Shown here piece by piece: positions 1-7,977 of a DNA stretch of 64,000 nucleotides (the first letter of the stretch is position 1; the number at the start of each line of letters is the position of its first letter). The notes under the pieces were generated by a model, which was not told where the DNA came from, ran no database searches, and worked only from the letters and a program-made list of their open reading frames with translations. This DNA comes from Pseudarthrobacter sp. NamE2 (lineage in GTDB: Bacteria > Actinomycetota > Actinomycetes > Actinomycetales > Micrococcaceae): the NCBI RefSeq assembly GCF_005796205.1, contig NZ_VAHN01000018.1:1-64000 (forward strand). Reading direction: 5' to 3'. The translations under genes were made by a program, and so were the position numbers.

Positions 1-173
1 TCGCTGACATCAACCTTGTCAAAACGGCGTCCGCGACCTCATCAGCTTGAAGCTTTGTTTGGTCGGTTTCCGCCTGACTCAGTGGATCAGCGCGGAAATA
101 AACTCTACCACCACTTCCCCCGGAAGGCCAACCCGGTCCCGGAACCAGCTCCTCCGCCACACAAGGAGGACGC

Positions 174-211
174 GGGAAGGCCCGGAATCACAGGTGATTC
201 CGGGCCTTCCC
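174..211 (-). terminator. terminator of the glgE-treS-glgB operon
   Basis: A perfect 18-bp inverted repeat (174-191 and 194-211) with a 2-nt spacer lies 16 bases beyond the glgB stop codon. No long T-run follows, as is common in high-GC actinobacteria. The symmetry would let it act on both strands. Confidence 0.75.
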
Positions 212-226
212 AGGACAGCGGTTCGA

Positions 227-3200
227 TCAGGAGGTCGCAGCCGTTCCCGGCAGGGCATCCGGGCCGGCACCGGCCGCGGGCTTGAAGTACGCCGCACCCA
301 GCGGAGGCAGCGTGACAGTCAAGGTAGCGGGCTGTCCGTCCTGGCCTTCGTCGACGGCCTTCAGGGAACCGTCGTTCAACACACCCGATCCGCCGTACGT
401 GGTGTTGTCCGTGTTCAGCACCTCGGTCCACTCCCCCGCAACCGGGACACCCAGGGTGTAGCCAACGTGGGGTCCGCCGGAGAAGTTGATGGCGCAGACC
501 ACCGGGTTGCCGTCCGTGTCGCGCCGGATGAAGGACAGCACGTTGCGGTCCGCATCCCCGCCGTTGATCCACTGGAATCCGCCGGGTTCATTGTCGCGGG
601 TGTAGAAGGCCGGAGTGGACTTGTACAACTCGTTCAGGTCCTTGGTCAGCAGCTGCAGGCCCTTGTGCGCGGGGATATCCGCAAGCCACCAGTCCAGTCC
701 GTGCTGCTCGGACCACTCAGCCTCCTGGCCGAATTCCGTACCCATGAAAATCAGCTGCTTGCCGGGATGCGCCCACTGGTACGCAAGGAACGCGCGCAGG
801 TTGGCGAGTTGCTGCCACCGGTCACCCGGCATCTTGCGCAGCATCGATCCCTTGCCGTGGACAACCTCGTCATGGCTGATGGGCAGGAGGAAGTTTTCCG
901 TGAAGGCGTACACCATGGAAAACGTGATCGTGCCGTGGTGCCACTTGCGGTTGAACGGATCCTCGGAAGCGTACTTAAGGGAGTCGTGCATCCACCCCAT
1001 GTTCCACTTGAGGCCGAAGCCCAGGCCGCCGTGGCTGGTCGGCGCGGTGACACCGGGGAATGCGGTGGATTCCTCGGCGATCATGACCGTACCCGGATGC
1101 GTCTTGTACACGGTGGCGTTGACTTCCTGGAGGAATGAGATGGCCTCCAGGTTTTCCCTTCCGCCGAAGCGGTTGGGCTGCCACTGCCCGTCCTGGCGCG
1201 AATAGTCGAGGTAGAGCATGGAGGCAACGGCATCCACGCGCAGGCCGTCGATGTGGAACTCGTCGAGCCAATAGAGGGCGTTGGCCACCAGGAAGTTGCG
1301 TACTTCCGTCCGGCCGAAGTCGAAGATCAGCGTGCCCCAGTCGGGGTGCTCGCCAAGGTTGGGATCGGCATGTTCGTAGAGGGCCTCGCCGTCGAACCGG
1401 GCCAGGGCCCAGGAGTCCTTGGGGAAATGCGCGGGGACCCAGTCCAGCAGGACGCCGATGCCGGCCTGGTGCAGTGTGTCCACCAGGTACCGGAATTCAT
1501 CGGGATGGCCAAAGCGGGAGGTTGGCGCAAAGTAGGACGTGACCTGGTAGCCCCAGGACCCGCCGAACGGGTGCTCCGCCACGGGCATGAACTCCACGTG
1601 GGTAAAGCCCAGCCACTTGACGTACTCCACCAGTTCCTTGGCCAGTTCGCGGTAGCCCAGTCCCAGGCGCCACGAACCAAGGTGTACCTCGTATACGCTC
1701 ATCGCTGAGTTGTGCGGGTCCCGCTGGGCGCGAACTTCCATCCACTCGTCATCCTTGAACGCGTAGGTCGGCTCGACGACTTTGGACGCGGTCAGCGGCG
1801 GAACCTCGGTGCCGAAGGCGAGGGGATCGGCTTTCTCCACCCAGTAGCCATCGCGGGTCCTGATTTCGAACTTGTAGCATGCACCCGCTGAGACACCGGG
1901 GATGAAAATTTCCCACACCCCGGAAGAACCCAGCGATCGCAGGGAATTCTCGCGGCCGTCCCAGCCGTTGAAGTCGCCCTTGACGCGGACGGCCTGCGCG
2001 TTGGGGGCCCAGACCGCGAACGAGACGCCGTCCACATCCCCCAGCGACGACTTGTAATGCTGCACGTGCGCGCCGAGTACCTGCCACAGTTTTTCGTGCC
2101 GGCCCTCACCGATCAGGTGCAGGTCCACTTCACCCACGGTGGGCAGGTAGCGGTACGGTTCGTCGACGGTCACGGGCTCGGCGCCCGGGTAGGTGACCGA
2201 CAGGCGGTAATCCGGGACATGCCCGCGGTCGAGCGGCTCCATGACCGCCACCCAGACACCGTGAGCCTCGTGCTCCATCGGCACTTCGCCCGCGGCGGTG
2301 ATGACGGTGACCGATTCCGCGAGGTGCTTGACGGTACGGATGGTGACGTGGCCGTAGTCGTCCAGGTGCGCGCCAAGAACGGAGTGCGGGGCGTGATGTT
2401 CACCGTTCGCGATCTTGCCCAGGGTGCCGGCATCCACGTGCAGCGGTACCCCTGGCCGGTCAGTTCGTGCTGAGCCTGTCATTTCGTTACCTTCCGATGC
2501 TGCCCCGGCCTGGTGGCCGGCGCTGTTACCGCTCAGGAGCCGCCTGGAGGCGTTCACCGGGATCGCCAACCAGTCGGGCCTGTTACGCATTTCATAAACT
2601 ACTTCGTACAGTGCCTTGTCCAGCCACAATGCCACAAACAGGGGCGAGTTCCGGTCCACGGTTCCGGGCGTGATGCCCGCATACCCGGCCAGGAACGCCT
2701 CCGCGCAATCATCTACCCAGGATTCCGGCACCTGGGCGCCCTCCTGCTCACGCTGGGCGGCGCCGGCAGCGTAGTCAAAGGACCGGAGCATTCCGACGAC
2801 GTCGCGCAGGGGAACATCCGGGACGTTGCGTTCTGCGATGGGACGCATGGGTTCGCCCTCGAAGTCGAGGATGGCCCAGCGGCCGGTCCCCCCATTGTGT
2901 CCGGGAACCTGGAGGATCTGGCCCAGGTGGAGGTCGCCGTGGATCCGCTGCAGCGGTCCGGCCGGTGCGCCGTCAAGGCCGGCAAGCAGCGCATCCAGCG
3001 CGTCGTCATAAGGTCCGACGGCGGGACCGGCTTCCGCCCACGCCTGCCGGACACGCTGGGCTACTCCCGGCCCGATCACCTTGCCCGGTTCGCTTTCAGC
3101 CGATTGCCCCAGGGCTTCTGCCAGCCGCCGGTGGACAGTTGCGGTGGCGGCGCCAAGGGCCTTGGCCTCCGCGGTGAAGTCCGTGCCGGACCGCGCTGCA

Positions 3201-3949
3201 TCCACGGCAAGGCGCCAGGCATCCCGCCCGCCGGCCAGGAACTCATGCGCCACGGCCAGCTCCCCCTGGACCTGGCGGGTGCCCTTGCCGCTTGAATCCG
3301 TTCCGCCCTGCGCCAGCCATTCGCCGCGGACCCAGCCCAAAGTGGCCGGCACCTCCGAGGTGCCGCCGGACGTGAGGGCCGCACCCACCTCGACTTCCGG
3401 ATTCGTCCCTTCGGACAACACCCGGAAGAACTTGATGATCGCGGCCGATTCGCCGTCGTCAACAATGACGGAACTGTTGGACTGCTCTCCGGACAAAACC
3501 TTCACAACGCCCCGCGCGGTGGGGAGCCGGTAGCTTCCGGGGACTTTGAAGCCTGCGGCGGTTCCGGTGGATGCTTTCGCTTCCCGGCGGATCAGTTCCA
3601 GCCAGGCGCCAACGAAGTCGGGGTCATGGACAGCGTCGTAGACCCAGGGCCGGGACGGATCCGTGCCTGCGGCTTCGCCCACGAGGGCGCGCTCCATTCC
3701 CGCCGCGGGTGCCGGCCTGAAGCTCAACGGGACCTGCACCACGGCAGTCCGCCGGCCGCCGTCGGCAGTCCGCGTGGTGACGTTCAGCAGGAACACGGAC
3801 AGGGCGGCGTGCTTTACAGGGTCTTCAAGGCCCAGGCTGCCTGCCTGGCTCATCTCGAACTCGGGCGTCTTGACAGGGAACCAGCGCTGCCTGGGAAGCC
3901 ATTCCTGCAGGAGCGCGGTCAGGGCGGGGGTAAGGATCGGCTGGTTCAT
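227..3949 (-). CDS. glgB: fused maltokinase / 1,4-alpha-glucan branching enzyme
   Basis: A 1240-residue protein joining two steps of the GlgE pathway. Residues 1 to about 475 resemble maltokinase (Pep2/Mak), which makes maltose-1-phosphate from maltose and ATP: HGDLHLGQIL at 337-346 and DFEGEP at 362-367 are the kinase-like catalytic and metal motifs. Residues from about 490 to the end form a full-length GlgB with a CBM48-type N-terminus and a GH13 barrel; likely catalytic residues are D906 (in DGLRVDAV), E959 (in IAEEST) and D1027 (in SHDEVVHG). An internal Met at 490 marks where a stand-alone GlgB would begin. It is the last gene of the operon, starting one base after the treS stop. Both halves look intact. 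A cytoplasmic bifunctional enzyme is inferred. Confidence 0.93.
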   Translation of the reverse strand: MNQPILTPALTALLQEWLPRQRWFPVKTPEFEMSQAGSLGLEDPVKHAALSVFLLNVTTRTADGGRRTAVVQVPLSFRPAPAAGMERALVGEAAGTDPSRPWVYDAVHDPDFVGAWLELIRREAKASTGTAAGFKVPGSYRLPTARGVVKVLSGEQSNSSVIVDDGESAAIIKFFRVLSEGTNPEVEVGAALTSGGTSEVPATLGWVRGEWLAQGGTDSSGKGTRQVQGELAVAHEFLAGGRDAWRLAVDAARSGTDFTAEAKALGAATATVHRRLAEALGQSAESEPGKVIGPGVAQRVRQAWAEAGPAVGPYDDALDALLAGLDGAPAGPLQRIHGDLHLGQILQVPGHNGGTGRWAILDFEGEPMRPIAERNVPDVPLRDVVGMLRSFDYAAGAAQREQEGAQVPESWVDDCAEAFLAGYAGITPGTVDRNSPLFVALWLDKALYEVVYEMRNRPDWLAIPVNASRRLLSGNSAGHQAGAASEGNEMTGSARTDRPGVPLHVDAGTLGKIANGEHHAPHSVLGAHLDDYGHVTIRTVKHLAESVTVITAAGEVPMEHEAHGVWVAVMEPLDRGHVPDYRLSVTYPGAEPVTVDEPYRYLPTVGEVDLHLIGEGRHEKLWQVLGAHVQHYKSSLGDVDGVSFAVWAPNAQAVRVKGDFNGWDGRENSLRSLGSSGVWEIFIPGVSAGACYKFEIRTRDGYWVEKADPLAFGTEVPPLTASKVVEPTYAFKDDEWMEVRAQRDPHNSAMSVYEVHLGSWRLGLGYRELAKELVEYVKWLGFTHVEFMPVAEHPFGGSWGYQVTSYFAPTSRFGHPDEFRYLVDTLHQAGIGVLLDWVPAHFPKDSWALARFDGEALYEHADPNLGEHPDWGTLIFDFGRTEVRNFLVANALYWLDEFHIDGLRVDAVASMLYLDYSRQDGQWQPNRFGGRENLEAISFLQEVNATVYKTHPGTVMIAEESTAFPGVTAPTSHGGLGFGLKWNMGWMHDSLKYASEDPFNRKWHHGTITFSMVYAFTENFLLPISHDEVVHGKGSMLRKMPGDRWQQLANLRAFLAYQWAHPGKQLIFMGTEFGQEAEWSEQHGLDWWLADIPAHKGLQLLTKDLNELYKSTPAFYTRDNEPGGFQWINGGDADRNVLSFIRRDTDGNPVVCAINFSGGPHVGYTLGVPVAGEWTEVLNTDNTTYGGSGVLNDGSLKAVDEGQDGQPATLTVTLPPLGAAYFKPAAGAGPDALPGTAATS

Positions 3950-3950
3950 C

Positions 3951-5747
3951 TCAGTTCTCTATCGACAGGATGGGCATGGCCTGGGTGTACGGCGACGACG
4001 GGTTGGATGAAGGAGACCGGACACGGAGCCAAAAGAAGTCATGGCTGCCCAGGGTCAGCGTCAACGTGCCGTCGTCATTGATTCCGGGAAACACCTGTCC
4101 CCCGAAGACATCGCGCAGCCCCCGGCCGGCGTATGCCGGCACCCGCAACCGGGCTGCCACCGGGTGCTGTGAAAGGTTGAAGGCGCACAGGACGGTTTCC
4201 CCGTCCACGCCGGCCGTATTGCCGTCCGGCAGTTCGCGCAGGTAGGCAAGGACGGCGTCGTGGTCGGCTTCCACGTGCTTGAAACCGCCGAGGCCGAAGG
4301 CGGCATGGTTCTTGCGGACGCTCAGGATCTGCCGGGTCCAGCGCAGCAGGGACCCCGAATGCGCGGCCTCGGCCTCCACGTTCGCCATGCTGTAGTTGTA
4401 GACCAGCGACTGGATGGGCGGCAGGTAGAGCTTGCCCGGGTCCGCGCTGGAAAAGCCCGCGTTCCGGTCCGGGTTCCACTGCATCGGCGTACGGACCGCG
4501 TCCCGGTCCTCAAGCCAGATGTTGTCGCCCATGCCGATCTCGTCACCGTAGTAGAGGAACGGACTGCCCGGCAGGGACAGGAGCAAGGCGTTGATCAATT
4601 CGATTTCCGCGCGGGAGTTGTCCAGCAGCGGGGCTAACCGCCGCCGGATGCCGATGTTGGCCCGCATGCGCGGGTCCGGCGCGTACCAGCCCAGCATGGC
4701 GGCACGTTCGTCGGCCGTGACCATTTCCAGGGTCAGTTCGTCGTGGTTGCGCAGGAACGTTCCCCACTGTGCGCCCTCGGGAATGGCCGGGGTGTCCTTC
4801 ATGGTGTCGATGATGGGTGCGGCCTTCTGGTCCCGCAGCGCGTAGTAAAGCCGGGGCATGATGGGGAAATGGAACGCCATGTGGCATTCCGGCTCTTCCT
4901 CGGTTCCGAAGTATTCCACCACCTCGTTCGGCGGCTGGTTGGCCTCGGCGATGATCACGCGGCCGGGGTAGCTTTCATCCACCATAGCCCGCAGTTTCCG
5001 CAGGAACTCGTGCGTGGCAGGGAGGTTTTCGCAGTTGGTGCCCTCTTCCTCGTAGAGGTAGGGAATGGCGTCCGCGCGGAATCCGTCAATGCCCTGGTCC
5101 AGCCAGAACCGCACGACGTCGAAGAGCGCCTCGATGACCCTGGGGTTTTCGAAGTTCAAATCCGGCTGGTGGCTGAAGAAGCGGTGCCAGAAGAACTGCC
5201 GGCGGATGGGGTCGAACGTCCAGTTCGATTCCTCGGTGTCCACGAAGATGATGCGCGCGTCCTGGTACTTCTCGTCGGTGTCGCTCCACACATAGAAGTC
5301 GCCGAACGGCCCGTCCGGGTCCTTACGGGATTCCTGGAACCAGGGGTGCTGGTCCGAGGTGTGGTTCAGGGGCAAATCGATGATGACCCGCACGCCGCGC
5401 GCGTGGGCTTCGGCCACCAGCCGCTTGAAGTCGCTGATGGTGCCGAACTCGTCCAGTACCGAGTTGTAGTCGGAGATGTCGTAGCCTCCGTCCCGCAGCG
5501 GCGACTGGAAGAAGGGCGGCAGCCACAGGCAGTCCACCCCCAGCCACTGCAGGTAGTCCAGCCGGTCGATGAGGCCGGAGAAGTCTCCGGACCCATCGCC
5601 GTTGGCATCCGCGAAAGCCCTGACCAGTACTTCGTAGAACACGGCCTTCCGGTACCACAGCGGATCATGCTGGAGGCCCGGGGCGTTGAGTTCAAACGTG
5701 CTCTTGGGAGTGAAGTGCTGGCCCGAACTTTGCGGATTGAAAGTCAC
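3951..5747 (-). CDS. treS: trehalose synthase (maltose alpha-D-glucosyltransferase)
   Basis: A GH13 enzyme of 598 residues, the usual TreS length, interconverting trehalose and maltose. The barrel motifs are complete: D226 in DGFRADAI as nucleophile, E268 in IIAEAN as acid/base, and D336 in NHDELTLEM. The start overlaps the glgE stop by 4 bases and the stop is followed at once by the maltokinase-glgB gene, so translation is probably coupled. The N-terminal YEVLVRAFADANGDG stretch is typical of TreS. It supplies maltose to the maltokinase domain encoded next. Confidence 0.95.
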   Translation of the reverse strand: MTFNPQSSGQHFTPKSTFELNAPGLQHDPLWYRKAVFYEVLVRAFADANGDGSGDFSGLIDRLDYLQWLGVDCLWLPPFFQSPLRDGGYDISDYNSVLDEFGTISDFKRLVAEAHARGVRVIIDLPLNHTSDQHPWFQESRKDPDGPFGDFYVWSDTDEKYQDARIIFVDTEESNWTFDPIRRQFFWHRFFSHQPDLNFENPRVIEALFDVVRFWLDQGIDGFRADAIPYLYEEEGTNCENLPATHEFLRKLRAMVDESYPGRVIIAEANQPPNEVVEYFGTEEEPECHMAFHFPIMPRLYYALRDQKAAPIIDTMKDTPAIPEGAQWGTFLRNHDELTLEMVTADERAAMLGWYAPDPRMRANIGIRRRLAPLLDNSRAEIELINALLLSLPGSPFLYYGDEIGMGDNIWLEDRDAVRTPMQWNPDRNAGFSSADPGKLYLPPIQSLVYNYSMANVEAEAAHSGSLLRWTRQILSVRKNHAAFGLGGFKHVEADHDAVLAYLRELPDGNTAGVDGETVLCAFNLSQHPVAARLRVPAYAGRGLRDVFGGQVFPGINDDGTLTLTLGSHDFFWLRVRSPSSNPSSPYTQAMPILSIEN

Positions 5748-7825
5748 TGATGCATTCTCCTGACGCTCAGGATGTGTGCGGGCTCAACATGCGGGTCCAG
5801 GCGGACGTAGTTGTATTCGCCCCATTCCCAGCTTTCCCCTGAGATCAGGTCGTCCACGTGGAAGCCCCCGTTGACAGTCAGGTCCTGCGGATCGAGTTCC
5901 AGCGCCGCCAGGTCCAGCGTCACCGTGCATTCCCTGGTCACGTGCGGATCCACGTTAACCACCACGATGAGCGTGTCCTTGGAGCCGTCCGGAAGGGTTT
6001 TGTGCTTGGAGTAGACCACCGTGGCGTCGTCCGTGCTCTGGTGGACCGTCAGATTCTGCAGGTCCTGCAGTGCCGGGTGGTCGCGCCGCAGGTGGTTAAG
6101 CCGGGTGATGAACGGGGCCAGGGTGCGCCCGGACTCGGCAGCGGCATCCCAGTCGCGTGCCTTGTACTCGAACTTCTCATTGTCGATGTACTCCTCGGCA
6201 CCCGGCCGGGCCACGTGCTCGTACAGCTCGTAGCCCGCGTAGACACCCCACAAGGGGCTGCCGGTCGCGGCCAGCACGGCCCTGATCCGGAACGCGGCCG
6301 GGCCGCCGAACTGGAGGTAGGGGGTGAGGATGTCAGGGGTGTTGACGAAGAAGTTGGGGCGGAAGAAGGCCGGCGACTCGTGGCTGACCTCCTGGAAGTA
6401 GTCCTCGATCTCCTTCTTGGTATTGCGCCACGTGAAGTAGGTGTAGGACTGCTGGAAACCGGCACGGCCCAGTGCGTGCATCATGGCGGGCCGGGTGAAC
6501 GCCTCGGCGAGGAACACCACTCCCGGAACTTCTTTATGGACTTCGGCAATGAGCCATTCCCAGAACCACACCGGCTTGGTGTGGGGGTTATCCACGCGGA
6601 AAATCTTCACCCCGTGGCTGACCCAGAGCAGGACAATCCGCAGGATCTCATTCGAAAGGCCCTCGGGGTCATTATCGAAATTGAGGGGATAAATATCCTG
6701 GTACTTCTTTGGCGGATTTTCGGCGTAGGCAATACTGCCGTCAACACGGGTTGTGAACCATTCCGGATGTTCTGTCACCCACGGGTGGTCCGGGGCTGCC
6801 TGCAGCGCCAGGTCCAGTGCAACTTCCAGGCCCAGTTCATTGGCCCGGGCGACGAAGGCGTCAAAGTCCTCGAAGGTTCCGAGGTCGGGATGAATGGCAT
6901 CATGGCCGCCTTCAGCTGCACCGATGGCCCAGGGTGACCCGGGATCGTTCGGGCCTGCCACCAGGGTGTTGTTGGGGCCCTTGCGGTGCTTCATGCCGAT
7001 GGGGTGGATGGGCGGCATGTACAGGACATCGAAACCCATGGCCGCCACGGCATCGAGCCTCCTGGCGGCGGTGCGGAAGTTTCCGGAGGTCCAAGTACCC
7101 GTGGAGTGGTCCTTCACGGCTCCTTCGGACCGGGGAAAGAACTCGTACCAGGCACCGCGCCCGGCGCGGTCGCGTTCAACGTTCAGGGGGAACTTCTCCG
7201 AGACGGTGACCAGTTCGCGGATGGGCTGGCGGGCCACGACGTCCGAAACTGCGGGGCCGAAGCCTGCCGCCAGCCGTTCCTCGGTGCTCAGTGACTGGTT
7301 GGCGAGGGTGTCGGCTGCCCACCGCAGGGTGTCCCGGTCCGCCCCGCTGCGCGACTCGTCGCCGGCGGCTTCGGACAGCAGGGCCGCACCTTCGGCGAGC
7401 ATCAGCTCAACGTCGATGCCGGCGTCGATCTTTACTTCGGCGTTGTGGTGCCAGGTGCCGTAGCGGTCGTGCCACGCTTCGATGACGAAGGACCAGTTTC
7501 CGGTTTCCGACGGCGTGAGGATGCCTTCCCAGCGGTCGGTTCCCATGCCGCGTTCCCCCCGCGGCGGTGCGAGCCGGACGCGCTGGCGCTCGGCGCCGGA
7601 CGGATCCAGGAGCACGGCGCTGACGCCGAGCTGGTCGTGGCCTTCCCGGAAACAGGTGGCACCCACCACGATTCCTTCGCCCGGCAGGGCTTTGGCCGGG
7701 AACTTTCCACCCTCGACGACGGGCTGCACGGCAGTGATCGGAAAACGTCCGAACCGCAGTCCCTCGGTGATGGCTCCCTTTGGCATTACATCTGTTGCGG
7801 CACTGGTTCCTGAGTTAGTCGTCAC
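5744..7825 (-). CDS. glgE: alpha-1,4-glucan:maltose-1-phosphate maltosyltransferase
   Basis: GlgE (GH13_3), 693 residues, extends alpha-1,4-glucan with maltosyl units from maltose-1-phosphate. After an N-terminal beta domain (about 20-130) the catalytic barrel shows D412 in FRVDNPHTKP (nucleophile) and E441 in LAEAFTRP (acid/base), placed as in characterised GlgE enzymes. It is the first gene of the operon glgE-treS-mak/glgB and is divergent from glgP across about 150 bp, so synthesis and breakdown of glucan may share a control region. An internal Met at residue 14 is an alternative start. Cytoplasmic. Confidence 0.95.
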   Translation of the reverse strand: MTTNSGTSAATDVMPKGAITEGLRFGRFPITAVQPVVEGGKFPAKALPGEGIVVGATCFREGHDQLGVSAVLLDPSGAERQRVRLAPPRGERGMGTDRWEGILTPSETGNWSFVIEAWHDRYGTWHHNAEVKIDAGIDVELMLAEGAALLSEAAGDESRSGADRDTLRWAADTLANQSLSTEERLAAGFGPAVSDVVARQPIRELVTVSEKFPLNVERDRAGRGAWYEFFPRSEGAVKDHSTGTWTSGNFRTAARRLDAVAAMGFDVLYMPPIHPIGMKHRKGPNNTLVAGPNDPGSPWAIGAAEGGHDAIHPDLGTFEDFDAFVARANELGLEVALDLALQAAPDHPWVTEHPEWFTTRVDGSIAYAENPPKKYQDIYPLNFDNDPEGLSNEILRIVLLWVSHGVKIFRVDNPHTKPVWFWEWLIAEVHKEVPGVVFLAEAFTRPAMMHALGRAGFQQSYTYFTWRNTKKEIEDYFQEVSHESPAFFRPNFFVNTPDILTPYLQFGGPAAFRIRAVLAATGSPLWGVYAGYELYEHVARPGAEEYIDNEKFEYKARDWDAAAESGRTLAPFITRLNHLRRDHPALQDLQNLTVHQSTDDATVVYSKHKTLPDGSKDTLIVVVNVDPHVTRECTVTLDLAALELDPQDLTVNGGFHVDDLISGESWEWGEYNYVRLDPHVEPAHILSVRRMHQ

Positions 7826-7977
7826 AGGCTCGACGTTAGCGACAAATGCCGAATATTGCTAAGCCTGCGCACTAATTTCGTTGCAGCGCGTGTCATGTCC
7901 CGCAGGCCCCTGTCATTTACGCAAAAGAAACCTAAAGCTAGTTCCGGCTGCCGATGTTGTCCGTTAGTGTGACGCAG
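7826..7977. promoter_or_regulatory. divergent glgE / glgP control region
   Basis: A 152-bp gap between divergent genes. On the plus strand a -10-like TAGTGT (7965-7970) ends 7 bases before the GTG at 7978, with no Shine-Dalgarno sequence between, which suggests a leaderless glgP transcript. No convincing -35 was seen and no operator could be assigned. Confidence 0.4.

Noticed and set aside
1..160. Open minus-strand frame from a GTG at 160 running off the left edge
   Set aside because: No ribosome-binding site, mixed third-position bases unlike nearby genes and no recognisable motif; a real gene may exist beyond the edge but is not supported here.
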